From Planctomycetota bacterium (lineage in GTDB: Bacteria; Planctomycetota; J132): a stretch of 39,542 nt of DNA. Numbering within the stretch: position 1 is the stretch's first letter; the number at the start of each line of letters is the position of its first letter. Positions 7,528-16,294 of the stretch are shown piece by piece. The notes below the pieces were generated by a model. The model did not search any database. It worked only from the letters and a program-made list of their open reading frames with translations, and had not been told where the DNA came from. The stretch is from positions 1 through 39,542 of the forward strand of contig RFKQ01000046.1 in assembly GCA_003694635.1 (NCBI GenBank), in the 5' to 3' direction. The position numbers were made by a program, and so were the translations under genes.

Positions 7528-9033
7528 TTATTTCAGCTGATAATCCGGGGTGAGAAGAAAGCGATAAATCATATCCAACGCGCCGACCGACGTGGGAAAT
7601 CGAGATATATCCCGCGTTGGGACCAAAGTTTTCCGCAATCGAGCAATCTGAGAAATAGTGGGCTTGGGCGAGAGCTGAAATAATGCAAGTATGCGCCGAT
7701 TTTGCTCCGCGAACCTCCTCTTGAACTCTATGCGCTGCTTCTGACGACGACGGTTGCAAGTAGGACAGTTTAGATTGCAATAGTAAACCCGACGAACCTC
7801 CACCGCCCTCAGCTGAAAATATGTGCGCAAAAACTGCACCCGAAGAATCAAAGAGGTGGTGTTGATCCACTCCAACCCTTGCGGCCAACCTTTGACGTTA
7901 GGAGGATCCAAAATATCCTGCCCAAGCATCCTTCCATAGTGCAGAAGTATCCTCGGATTCCTTACCGGCAACTCAAAAGAACGCACAAACCCAACCAAAA
8001 ATTCCACCGGAGACTTCACTAGATTATTTCTATTCTTAGGCAGCCAAAAGTATTTAGACAAGAAAAAGGCCCGTAAATACGGAATCAGCTCGTAATTGTG
8101 CTTTCGCCAAAGTCTAGCCAAACGCTTGACCTCCTCCGGATGAGGAACGGGCGAGATAAACTCTTTCCATAACTTTTCGGTGATGAACTCCGAAAGACGA
8201 GGATTTTCTAAAAGAATCTGGACAATATCTTCCCCCGAAAAATAGCCAGCCCTCCCCATAAATTTCTTGATTCCCCAATCGTGGTGCTTTGGATAAAAAT
8301 AAAAGGTCCCTTTCTTGTAGTTGAGAGTATACCCCGTAAAAGCTCGCGCCGCCTCCTTTATGTCCGCTTCGCTGTAGTTGCCTTCCCCCAACGTAAATAA
8401 CTCCAAAAGCTCCCTAGCAAAATTTTCATTTGGACGGCCCTTCCGGTTATTACGACTATCCAAATAAACCACCATCGCCGGATCCTTGCAAATGGCCAAA
8501 AGAAGAGAGCGGAAATTTTTGCTCAAATGGCGCCGAAACAGCTGATTCTGCTGGTACATCCAAAGGGGCCACCACATTTTGCGCATTTCTGAGGTGAAAT
8601 GGTTGTGCCAGAAAAGCACCATCCTCTCCGCAAACGGAGTCGAGGTTTGGCACATTTGCCTATACCACCAGAGCTTGATATCCACACGCATCTTCTGAAT
8701 CTTGCGCTGAAATGCCATCCGCTGCTTGAGAGGCTTTTTGGAGATAGAAGCAAAATCCGGATACGGCTCTTTGCTCCAAGAAGGCGGCGAAATCAACTGG
8801 GGCCGGCGCAACTGCTGAAGCAATCGCTCCACCGCTTGCTCCCGGGTGAGCTTTGTCCACGAAAGAATTTGGCGAACATTGACGCCAAAACACGTTCTGG
8901 AGAGCAAATGGCGCGCCTCCTCATAACTAAGCGTTGCAGCTGTGGAAGAGTTTGGCCGCTTCGCCGCTTGCAATGAAGCCGCACCGAAACAAAACAGAAA
9001 CAAAAAAAATCTCCATTTCCATAAACCTCTCAT
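7528..9033 (-). CDS. Exported DUF1800 family protein with an extra C-terminal cysteine cluster
   Basis: I place the start at the ATG at 9033, since AAGGAG lies six bases upstream; the GTG at 9036 is the alternative. The N terminus (RGLWKWRFFLFLFCFGAASLQA) is a good signal peptide. The body matches DUF1800: a HLLSRTCFG-type start, MVLFWHNHFTSE, GRPNENFARELLELFTLGEGNY and AARAFTGYTL. The family's biochemical role is not established; members are common in Planctomycetota and other bacteria and are often paired with a DUF1501 gene. No DUF1501 partner is present here. Near residue 420 it carries CNLNCPTC, a C-x3-C-x2-C cluster followed by a basic stretch, which looks like an insertion. The gene lies 27 bases after the large SPFH gene, in the same direction. 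Confidence 0.88.
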   Translation of the reverse strand: MRGLWKWRFFLFLFCFGAASLQAAKRPNSSTAATLSYEEARHLLSRTCFGVNVRQILSWTKLTREQAVERLLQQLRRPQLISPPSWSKEPYPDFASISKKPLKQRMAFQRKIQKMRVDIKLWWYRQMCQTSTPFAERMVLFWHNHFTSEMRKMWWPLWMYQQNQLFRRHLSKNFRSLLLAICKDPAMVVYLDSRNNRKGRPNENFARELLELFTLGEGNYSEADIKEAARAFTGYTLNYKKGTFYFYPKHHDWGIKKFMGRAGYFSGEDIVQILLENPRLSEFITEKLWKEFISPVPHPEEVKRLARLWRKHNYELIPYLRAFFLSKYFWLPKNRNNLVKSPVEFLVGFVRSFELPVRNPRILLHYGRMLGQDILDPPNVKGWPQGLEWINTTSLILRVQFLRTYFQLRAVEVRRVYYCNLNCPTCNRRRQKQRIEFKRRFAEQNRRILALFQLSPKPTISQIARLRKTLVPTRDISRFPTSVGALDMIYRFLLTPDYQLK

Positions 9034-9060
9034 CACACTCTCCTTCTTCCTAACAAGGAC

Positions 9061-11727
9061 TCACTTCTTCCGGGGAAAATCCTTCTGCAACCTCTCTTTT
9101 AAAATCTGAAGCGCCGCCGCCTTTTCTAAATTCTTTAACACCGACGGCAAATCCATCCAAAGTGTCCCCGGGCCAGAATAGCGAACAAAAATCTGAAAAT
9201 CCTTTGGCAAATTCTTGGTAAAAATATAATTGGCATAAACCTCGGGACCACCAATCGCATTGATATGTTGCCTGAGACGGTTGGCTTCCGCTTTTTGAAC
9301 CAATTCCTCCGCTTTTGCACGAGCTGCAGAAAGAATTTGATTCTTCAAAGCGCGCCAGTAAGCCACCTCTTTCTGGATTTTTGAAACCGCGATCTGAGTG
9401 TCCCCCCGAATCTGGTCCACCTTGTCCTTGGTATCAATCTCAATCTCCGCCACCATCTTCTTCGTCTCCTCCCCTACCTTGCGCACCTCCGCCTCAATCT
9501 GACGCTTCAACTCCACCAAACGATTCTTCTCCTTCTCCATCCGAGTCTCCTCCACCTTCGTCGCCTTCTCCAAAGAAGCAAGCTTCTCCCTCTTTATGGG
9601 ACCACTGACCTCTTCGGGCACCTTGATCGCTCGCACCAACCCAATCAATACATTGATTCGCCGAGCCTTGCAAACATCCTTTAAAAGCTGGGTAAACTCC
9701 TCCTGAAACTTGGTGCGAGTCTCTCCCTCAATAAACTCCCGAACCGTGTAGTTGGTCCCAAAATGCTTGCAAATGTCCTCCACCTGCGGCTCAATCACCT
9801 TCGCCACAATCTCCTGAATTCCACCATATCGCTTGACAAGATAAGGCGCATTCTTCGGCGTAATCCCCCAAACCACAGAAATATCCAACACAATCTCAAA
9901 CTTATCCCTAGAAGGGAAACGAATGTTTTTCACCGTCCGCTGGCGATAGCCAATCTCAAGCTTCTTCACCTCATACTTCTTTGGATTAATGTAATAAATA
10001 CCCGGGTGCAAAATCTGATACTGCACCCCCTGCTCCCCTTCACGTGAGAGCAAATCCCCATTGTAAGCCTTCTGGGCAAGATAAAGTTTGCGCTGAAACC
10101 TCTCAAGCAACGACTGCCAGCTCTCCTGAGGCGCTAAATCCTTGAAAAGCTCCTCATACCTCGCCCGGTTAGTGTCCAAATCCTCCTCCAAAGAAGGCGG
10201 AAGAGACTTCTGAAAAATGCCGGAAACACACTCCAAAAAACGAATCTGGTAATACTTCTCTTTTGAGAGAGGAAGCTTTTCAAGCTCTAAAGATTTTTTG
10301 CTAAGCTTTCGCGCCACCGCCCGCTGCGTCGACTGAATCCTGTCCCAAGCCTCATCAATCCTCTTATCAAAAGCTAGCTGAATCAGCCTCTTGGTCCTGA
10401 GATCAAGATCAATCTTCTCCCCAGCTTGCTCCGCCCGCCGAAGCAGCTCCGCCTGCGCCTTTAACTCACGGCGCTTCTCCTGCCAAATCTGAAACGCCCT
10501 CCAAAACCGCTCAAGAGACTCTATCTCCTTCTCCTTCGCCAAAACCTTCCGAATATCCGCCCGAATGGCTTTTCCAAACTCAATGTTCGCCGCACACTCC
10601 TGAAGGGAATTGCACGCGCGAAAATACTCCGAAGTCCTCTTCTCCTCAAGATAATCCCTCAACCACGAAGCGGGCAAAAACATCTTCATATAATACGCCG
10701 CCATCCTATCAAATAACCCCTTGAGCTCCTCCGCCTTGAGCGGATACAAACGAAACATCTTCTGCCATACCTCAAACGCCTCATCCAAATACTCCTGAGG
10801 ATCCACCTTTGGCGAAGCCCCCGACTTGGCCGTCAGCGTGCCCACAAATCCAGGAGGAATTTCCGTCACCTTCACCCGCTGAACAATCTTATAAGCGTAC
10901 GGGTTTAATCTCCACTTCCCAGGCGTCAACACCTGATCCAAAATCCCCTTTTTGCGCTCCCCTTTCTTCACCAAAAATTCCTTGCCCTTGGCCTCCTCCC
11001 CACTGTTGGATTGCACAACCGCCACATGATCCAAGTCAATATTCTCCACCCGATACCTCACCTCCCGCTCGTAATAAAGCGGATTGTAAAAGTGCCTCCC
11101 CTCCCCTAAAACCCGCTCCTGTATCCCCTGATATCCCCCCTCAGGCATCACCTGTAAATTGGGATCGGGATGCTTTTTGCCAATCTTTAACGTAAGCGTC
11201 AACATGTACCCCGGCGGAACATACACCCGCTCCACCATCCATACCCAAATGCAAATATACCCAATAAACCATACCGCTAACAGAACCGCTCCCCACTTTG
11301 CCAACTTTTGCAACCGCGGCGAAGAGAGAGAAATACGCCTTCGCCCAGCCTCTCCACCACTTCCAGCCGCATTTTTACCCCCCTCCCCCTCCGAAATTGG
11401 CTGCGAAGAAGAAACCTCTTCCTTTTTATCCATCGTCGAATCCTCCAAATTTTCCTCCAGTTCACCTAACACAGGCGCTCCGTATGAAGGGACAATACTC
11501 TCTACATCCGCCTCTTTCCCTTCCTCTTTCTCCCGATCTCCCTTGGTCTCAGAAGCTCTCTTTGAGCTGGAGACACTTTTAGAACCCTCCCCAGCCTTCC
11601 GAGAACGCCGACGCCGCGGCCTCTTGCGCTTGGATTTCTGAGATGAAACCTCCCCCTCACTGGATTTCCCTTCCTGTGCACTTTCCTGCTTCTGTCTCTC
11701 CTGATCTTCTTGCCTTTCCTCAGACAT
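9061..11727 (-). CDS. Large SPFH/band-7 protein with tandem beta-type repeats and an inserted helical domain
   Basis: The protein has 888 residues. Residues 1-140 are highly charged and probably disordered, with a basic patch (KSKRKRPRRRRSRK). One membrane span follows (~145-165). Then come repeat-like units of the form VPPG...GI..VL..G....NP..Y: unit 1 at ~168-226 and unit 2 at ~227-286. Unit 3 begins at ~287 (IPPGFVGTLTAKSG), is interrupted by ~250 helical residues, and resumes at ~560 (GEQGVQYQILHPGIYYINP). The SPFH domain follows (~590-740, FPSRDKFEIVLDISVVWGI), then a long coiled coil (~730-840). It sits 82 bases after the paired 564-residue SPFH gene, and GAGG/AAAGGA precedes the ATG. 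SPFH proteins form oligomeric membrane rings or microdomains; the specific role is unknown. Confidence 0.88.
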   Translation of the reverse strand: MSEERQEDQERQKQESAQEGKSSEGEVSSQKSKRKRPRRRRSRKAGEGSKSVSSSKRASETKGDREKEEGKEADVESIVPSYGAPVLGELEENLEDSTMDKKEEVSSSQPISEGEGGKNAAGSGGEAGRRRISLSSPRLQKLAKWGAVLLAVWFIGYICIWVWMVERVYVPPGYMLTLTLKIGKKHPDPNLQVMPEGGYQGIQERVLGEGRHFYNPLYYEREVRYRVENIDLDHVAVVQSNSGEEAKGKEFLVKKGERKKGILDQVLTPGKWRLNPYAYKIVQRVKVTEIPPGFVGTLTAKSGASPKVDPQEYLDEAFEVWQKMFRLYPLKAEELKGLFDRMAAYYMKMFLPASWLRDYLEEKRTSEYFRACNSLQECAANIEFGKAIRADIRKVLAKEKEIESLERFWRAFQIWQEKRRELKAQAELLRRAEQAGEKIDLDLRTKRLIQLAFDKRIDEAWDRIQSTQRAVARKLSKKSLELEKLPLSKEKYYQIRFLECVSGIFQKSLPPSLEEDLDTNRARYEELFKDLAPQESWQSLLERFQRKLYLAQKAYNGDLLSREGEQGVQYQILHPGIYYINPKKYEVKKLEIGYRQRTVKNIRFPSRDKFEIVLDISVVWGITPKNAPYLVKRYGGIQEIVAKVIEPQVEDICKHFGTNYTVREFIEGETRTKFQEEFTQLLKDVCKARRINVLIGLVRAIKVPEEVSGPIKREKLASLEKATKVEETRMEKEKNRLVELKRQIEAEVRKVGEETKKMVAEIEIDTKDKVDQIRGDTQIAVSKIQKEVAYWRALKNQILSAARAKAEELVQKAEANRLRQHINAIGGPEVYANYIFTKNLPKDFQIFVRYSGPGTLWMDLPSVLKNLEKAAALQILKERLQKDFPRKK

Positions 11728-11809
11728 ATCCTCAATCCTTTAGAGCTTATCCTAATCCAATATCATTTTCCAAAACAAAATTACCAATCCTCCCGCCCAC
11801 CACCCAACA

Positions 11810-13504
11810 CTATTTTTCCTCCGATCTACCCCTTCTCTCCCTCTTTCTTCCCTCATATTCCTTCTCAAGCTCTTTCATCTTCTCCTTCCACGTTCCATCC
11901 ATAATCGATAACCCCGACAACCACTTCTCCCCATCGAAGGTCTGTAAATTCTTAACCCAGTCCCTCTTCAGCGGAGGTAAAGGACCAATTTTTTTAGAAG
12001 AACTAGGCTGAAGAACCGATTTTAACAAATGAGCAAACATTCCATCCGTATTGGCCAAAACATACTTGATTGATGGTGCCAATTTCTGGTTGACAAGATA
12101 GCGCACGTAAAGCTGACCACTGCCAAACGACTCCACCGCCTCCCTCAAACCAGCAGCCTCCGCTTCATTGCGCTTATAAATCCCATACGCCCGCTCAATC
12201 CCCTCACGAATGATCGCCAACGCCTCATTCTGAGCCGCCACAAACTCCTTCTTCGTAAGCTTTAAATCCCGCTTGGCATCAATAATCGCTACCTCCTGAC
12301 GCTTCTGCGCCTCAATGATCTTCACCGCCTGATCTGCCTTCGCCTTGGTGATCCATTCCTTCCTCTCCTTCATTTTGCGCTCCTTCTCATACTCCCGCTC
12401 CTTCAGCGCAAGCTCTTGCTTAGATTTGAACTCCCCAATCTTTAACTTGGCTTCCTCCTTTCGCTGAATAATACTCGCAATCTGAGCCGGCGGCCAAACA
12501 TCACGCACCTGCGCCGAACGAATCAATATCCCCTCCTCCCGACAAAGAGCCGCTAGCTCCGTGTTGAACTTATTGCGAAAAAACTCCCTCCTGTCCTTCT
12601 CAAAAAAAGCAATCGCATCGTATTTCGAACCCTCTAAACGAGTGATAGAACGAACATAAGGCAAAACAATCTTCTCCACAATACATTCCTTCACCGGCCG
12701 CTCGTCCACATACTTCACATATACCTCCGCCAACCTATTCTTGTCTATCGCCCACTCAAAACTCAACGCCATCGTAATCTCAAAACCGTCCTTGGAAGGA
12801 AAACGTATCGAATCCTCCCCTATCATCTTAAACAAATGCCAACGCACATCCACCGGTATCACCTTCTGAACATACGGATTGACATAGTGCGTCCCCGCCT
12901 CCAACGTATGCCGACTAATCCCCCGCTCCCCCTCCCCTACAAGAAAATCGTAAGTATTCTTGGGAATCTTCCCCGACATGTTCACCACCACCCCCCGATA
13001 GCCGGGTGGAACCGTCACCGCATCCTTCAAAATAATGCGATACGCATAAGGATTGGAATAGTTTAAATACCGTCCAGGCTTGAGAACCTCCCGAAGAACC
13101 CCCTTCTGCGTACCATCACTCAAAATCTGCCACTCCTCTAAATCCTTCCCAAAAAGCTTGAGAATTAAACCCACCTTCCCCTCCGGAACCTCCACCTGAG
13201 GATGTATCTCAAAATCCCAACTATAAGGATTGTACCAATACCACCCCTCCGCCAAAACGTCCTTCAAAATCCCCTTCTGCTCCGGCTTCAACGCCAAAAT
13301 TTGACCATTGGGCAAGTCTTCCCCCGTCTTATGAATGAGCACCGCCACATGCTTCGGCGGAACCACAATCAAACCGCTGTAGCAATAAATAGCAACCAAA
13401 AGCAAAAAAATACCTCCCACGATCCCATAAAACGAACCCAACTGATTGGAACGCTCTTTTGCAAACGAACTTACGCGCCCGCGGGGAGAATTTCTCTTTC
13501 CCAT
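11810..13504 (-). CDS. SPFH/band-7 protein with three tandem ~57-residue repeats
   Basis: The protein has 564 residues. A short basic N terminus is followed by one membrane span (~25-46). Three tandem repeats come next: ~47-103 (VVPPKHVAVLIHKTG...GILKDVLAEGWYWYNPYSW), ~104-162 (VEVPEGKVGLILKLFG...GVLREVLKPGRY...NPYAY) and ~163-220 (VTVPPGYRGVVVNMSG...GISRHTLEAGTHYVNPY). The SPFH domain follows (~220-375, FPSKDGFEITMALSFEWAID), then a charged coiled coil (~370-470) and a C-terminal tail. The architecture resembles prohibitin/HflK-HflC proteins but with multiplied pre-SPFH units. Its own promoter is plausible at 13631-13659. It is followed closely by a larger relative, so the two probably form a hetero-oligomer, as HflK and HflC do. 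That pairing is inference. Confidence 0.88.
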   Translation of the reverse strand: MGKRNSPRGRVSSFAKERSNQLGSFYGIVGGIFLLLVAIYCYSGLIVVPPKHVAVLIHKTGEDLPNGQILALKPEQKGILKDVLAEGWYWYNPYSWDFEIHPQVEVPEGKVGLILKLFGKDLEEWQILSDGTQKGVLREVLKPGRYLNYSNPYAYRIILKDAVTVPPGYRGVVVNMSGKIPKNTYDFLVGEGERGISRHTLEAGTHYVNPYVQKVIPVDVRWHLFKMIGEDSIRFPSKDGFEITMALSFEWAIDKNRLAEVYVKYVDERPVKECIVEKIVLPYVRSITRLEGSKYDAIAFFEKDRREFFRNKFNTELAALCREEGILIRSAQVRDVWPPAQIASIIQRKEEAKLKIGEFKSKQELALKEREYEKERKMKERKEWITKAKADQAVKIIEAQKRQEVAIIDAKRDLKLTKKEFVAAQNEALAIIREGIERAYGIYKRNEAEAAGLREAVESFGSGQLYVRYLVNQKLAPSIKYVLANTDGMFAHLLKSVLQPSSSKKIGPLPPLKRDWVKNLQTFDGEKWLSGLSIMDGTWKEKMKELEKEYEGRKRERRGRSEEK

Positions 13505-13630
13505 GATCGCAAAATTCCTTTCTCCTAAATAACCAATCGAAAACCTCTTCCTACCTTTCTCAATTCCTCTTTTCCCCCAACCTCTTCTATCTACACGTAA
13601 ACATTCCCCACCCGATCCCCACTCCCTTGT

Positions 13631-13659
13631 ATTTTAGAGCCTCTCTCCCCAAATTGCAA
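13631..13659 (-). promoter_or_regulatory. Putative sigma70-type promoter for the SPFH pair
   Basis: On the minus strand TTGCAA (-35, 13654-13659) is followed after exactly 17 bases by TAAAAT (-10, 13631-13636). The -10 matches 5 of 6 consensus bases and the -35 matches 4 of 6. The predicted leader before the ATG at 13504 is about 120 bases. This is a pattern match only. It would let the SPFH genes be transcribed apart from the ABC exporter upstream. Confidence 0.42.
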
Positions 13660-13673
13660 GCTAGAAATCCAGA

Positions 13674-13698
13674 AGTTTTGAACTCTTTTTTCAAAACT
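13674..13698. repeat. Perfect 9-bp inverted repeat between ABC permease and SPFH gene
   Basis: AGTTTTGAA, a 7-base spacer, then TTCAAAACT. The stem is perfect over 9 bp but A/T-rich. It lies 24 bases past the ABC permease stop and 15 bases upstream of the -35 of the putative SPFH promoter. No U-tract follows it on the minus strand, so an operator is as likely as a weak terminator. Confidence 0.5.
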
Positions 13699-13721
13699 AT
13701 ATCCCTAAAATACACTATCTA

Positions 13722-15437
13722 TCAAAATTCCATCCTCTCAAAACAACGACTCCCCCAATACAACGGTAGAAAAGTCACCAAACCCGTAAGAAGCAAACTC
13801 ACCCCAATGCTAAGCGCCGTAATTGGCCCTATAATCCCATCCAAAATGGATGTGTTGTAGTACAAATAAATCGGAATAGCCTGGAGTAAAATCATCACAA
13901 TCGTATAAAAAAGGCTAAACAAAAGCGTAAGGGTCCCCCCAAATCCAGAAACGATTTTCGAAGGATTTTCCTCCAAAAAATTTGGATAAATCGCCCCCAT
14001 CCCCACAGCCAAACCAGATAAACCCAAACAAATCAACACCATCAAAAGCATATTCAACTCCATCAACTCCCAAGGCACCTCCAACATCCAACACGAAAGC
14101 AACGTCATCAACTCGCTCAAAATAAACGTCATCCCAAAACAAAATAGAAATTTCCCCAACATCAACCCATTCCGACTCAACGGAAGAACCCCCAAGATCC
14201 AAAATCGCCTCCCCTCCAGAGAAATCTGCGGAAATATAAAACGAGTGGTAAACGTACTCAACGTAAGACTCACCGAAAGCAAATTCAAATATGTCATGAT
14301 CACCTTCCAAAAAGGCGAATCAATATCATAATCCAAGCGATTAATGTTCAAAATATAAACCGCCAATAACCCCAAAAAAATAAGCAACTGAGACCACTGT
14401 ACAGGATCCCTTAAAAAAATTTTTAAATCCTTGATCAGCATCTGGCGAATGGAAACCGAAAAAGGAAAAAAAAGAATATCCAACACCCCATCTAAACGAC
14501 TCTGAATCCTCCTCTTGCGGGGGGTAAATGAAAAAATCTTGTTATAACTCGCACGGTATAACCTCGACGCAAAAAAATAAGATGACGCCGTGAAAAACAG
14601 ACTGTTGGAAAAAAGAAGCGAAAAAAACATCCAAAACTCACCAAAATTCTTCGTCGCCAAAGCAAAAACCGCTTCGCTCATCCAATGACTCGGAAAAAGC
14701 GGATGGCGAGAAAACGCCACCTTCCCCAAAACCTGCTCCATCCACTCCTGATCAAACTGCCGATGTGGCGGCCTCAGATCCAAATACACCCATAAACCTA
14801 CCCCCACAAAAAAGAGAAACAATACAAGCAAAACTGCTCTTCGACCCCGAGGGAAACAATACGTGATCAACAGCGCAAAAAGCCCCCCCAAACTTGCCGG
14901 CAACAATAAAAACACAACAAACACACCCACCACCCCCACATAAAACCAAAACGGAAGATGATAACGCACCCCATACGCTAACATCAACGGAGCCGCCAAA
15001 AATAAAAACGCCCAAGAAGAAAAAGCAATCGCCGAACCAAAACAATTTAGATAAATATCCTCCGGCAAAAAAGGCTTGCCTAAAAGAAACTCTGTCTCCT
15101 TAGAGCGATAAAGCGAGGAAAAAATAATAATCCCATTGGAAAAAATCAACAACACAAATAAAGCAAAAAAAAACAAAGAAAACATCTGCTCCGTAAGCTG
15201 CACCTCCAACTCATAAAAACTCTGAATAAACCGAAAAGCCCCATAAAATATCGCATACAAAAAACCCCACAGCACAAGGCAAAAGAAAAAAATAAAGAAA
15301 ATCTTTAACCTGGACTGCCTCCTCCACTCCCGAAAATAATGGCGTATCTGCCACCATTTAACTTTCCATAAAATTCTGTCCATCTTGCGCCTCGAAAAAC
15401 CTTTTCCGAAAACTTTCTGCTCTCCCCCCCCTTTCAT
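13722..15437 (-). CDS. ABC-2 type exporter permease, large form
   Basis: This 571-residue protein has many hydrophobic spans, for example LKIFFIFFFCLVLWGFLYAIFYG, GVVGVFVVFLLLPASLGGLFALL and WSQLLIFLGLLAVYILNI. It resembles the large 'putative ABC exporter' membrane subunits, with about a dozen spans and a conserved LIKDLKIFLRDPVQWSQL segment before the second half. It should pair with the ATPase encoded just upstream. The start is uncertain. The ATG at 15437 has a weak AAGG, whereas the in-frame ATG at 15383 (MDRILWK) has GAGG six bases upstream and would give ~553 residues. Substrate is unknown. Confidence 0.85.
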   Translation of the reverse strand: MKGGGEQKVFGKGFSRRKMDRILWKVKWWQIRHYFREWRRQSRLKIFFIFFFCLVLWGFLYAIFYGAFRFIQSFYELEVQLTEQMFSLFFFALFVLLIFSNGIIIFSSLYRSKETEFLLGKPFLPEDIYLNCFGSAIAFSSWAFLFLAAPLMLAYGVRYHLPFWFYVGVVGVFVVFLLLPASLGGLFALLITYCFPRGRRAVLLVLFLFFVGVGLWVYLDLRPPHRQFDQEWMEQVLGKVAFSRHPLFPSHWMSEAVFALATKNFGEFWMFFSLLFSNSLFFTASSYFFASRLYRASYNKIFSFTPRKRRIQSRLDGVLDILFFPFSVSIRQMLIKDLKIFLRDPVQWSQLLIFLGLLAVYILNINRLDYDIDSPFWKVIMTYLNLLSVSLTLSTFTTRFIFPQISLEGRRFWILGVLPLSRNGLMLGKFLFCFGMTFILSELMTLLSCWMLEVPWELMELNMLLMVLICLGLSGLAVGMGAIYPNFLEENPSKIVSGFGGTLTLLFSLFYTIVMILLQAIPIYLYYNTSILDGIIGPITALSIGVSLLLTGLVTFLPLYWGSRCFERMEF

Positions 15438-15508
15438 AAACCTTAAACTCTATTTCTTCCTCTCCCCCCTTCCCTCGCACCCACCCCATTCCCCCCCCTC
15501 CCCCCGCC

Positions 15509-16267
15509 TTACTCCTCCAAATCCGCTGTCGCCGTAATCTCTAAAAATAACTCCTCCAAATTCTTCTCCTGCGCCTGAAACCTCCTCTGCAACTGCTCAA
15601 ACGTCCCCAAAGCAACCAACCTACCCCGCTGAATAATCCCAATCCGATCCGCAAGCTCTTGAGCAACATGCAAACTATGGGTGGACATGAAAATCGTCCC
15701 CCCACGAGCCGTCATCTCCCTCATAATGTCCTTAAACAACCGAGCACTCTGGGGATCTAATCCCACCATCGGCTCATCAATCACCGCAATCTCCGGACTG
15801 TGCAACAGCATCGCCGCAATCACCACCCGCTGCTTCATCCCATGCGAATACGTCTCGCAAAGCTGATCCAAATAATCCTTGGCCCCAAACATCCCCGCCA
15901 ACTCCTCGATCTTAGCCTCCGCTACGGAAGAATCTATCCCATACATCTGCGCCACAAAACGAAGAAACTCCCGACCCGTAAGCTTGTCATAAAGATAGGG
16001 CTCATCCGGCACATAAGCCAAAATCTTCTTGATCTCCAAATGGCGCTCCACAATATCCATCCCCCGTATCTGAATATTACCAGAAGTGGGAAAAATCAAC
16101 CCCGTCAACATCTTAATCGTTGTGGTCTTGCCCGCCCCATTTGGCCCTAAAAATACAAACAACTCGCCGCGAAAAACCTCTAAATCCAACTCCCGAACCG
16201 CCACCTTCTCTCCATACTTTTTGGTCAATTTCTGAAAACGTAGGATCACTTCCCGATTTTCGCTCAT
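15509..16267 (-). CDS. ABC transporter ATP-binding subunit
   Basis: I choose the ATG at 16267 because GGAG lies six bases upstream; the ORF track's GTG at 16279 overlaps that Shine-Dalgarno. The ~252 residues contain Walker A GPNGAGKTT, Q-loop region VPDEPYLYDKL, signature YSHGMKQR, Walker B IAVIDEPMVGLD and the switch histidine in MSTHSLHV. It is a single nucleotide-binding domain of the ABC-2 exporter type. The adjacent downstream permease gene is the obvious partner. The upstream kinase gene ends 27 bases before it, so they probably share a transcript. Substrate cannot be inferred. Confidence 0.94.
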   Translation of the reverse strand: MSENREVILRFQKLTKKYGEKVAVRELDLEVFRGELFVFLGPNGAGKTTTIKMLTGLIFPTSGNIQIRGMDIVERHLEIKKILAYVPDEPYLYDKLTGREFLRFVAQMYGIDSSVAEAKIEELAGMFGAKDYLDQLCETYSHGMKQRVVIAAMLLHSPEIAVIDEPMVGLDPQSARLFKDIMREMTARGGTIFMSTHSLHVAQELADRIGIIQRGRLVALGTFEQLQRRFQAQEKNLEELFLEITATADLEE

Positions 16268-16294
16268 AACCCTCTCCACTCAACTAGGAAAAAC

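Noticed and set aside
7740-7790. C-x3-C-x2-C motif in the DUF1800 protein as a radical SAM site
   Set aside because: The spacing matches radical SAM, but it lies near the C terminus of an exported protein, not at the start of a TIM barrel, and no other radical SAM motif is present.
7460-7888. 142-residue minus ORF overlapping the 3' end of the DUF1800 gene
   Set aside because: It is an alternative-frame shadow of the DUF1800 coding sequence, with low-complexity Ser/Ala/Gly content and no motif.
11159-11641. 160-residue + ORF opposite the large SPFH gene
   Set aside because: Serine- and Pro-rich translation of the antisense of a charged N-terminal region; no start signal or motif.
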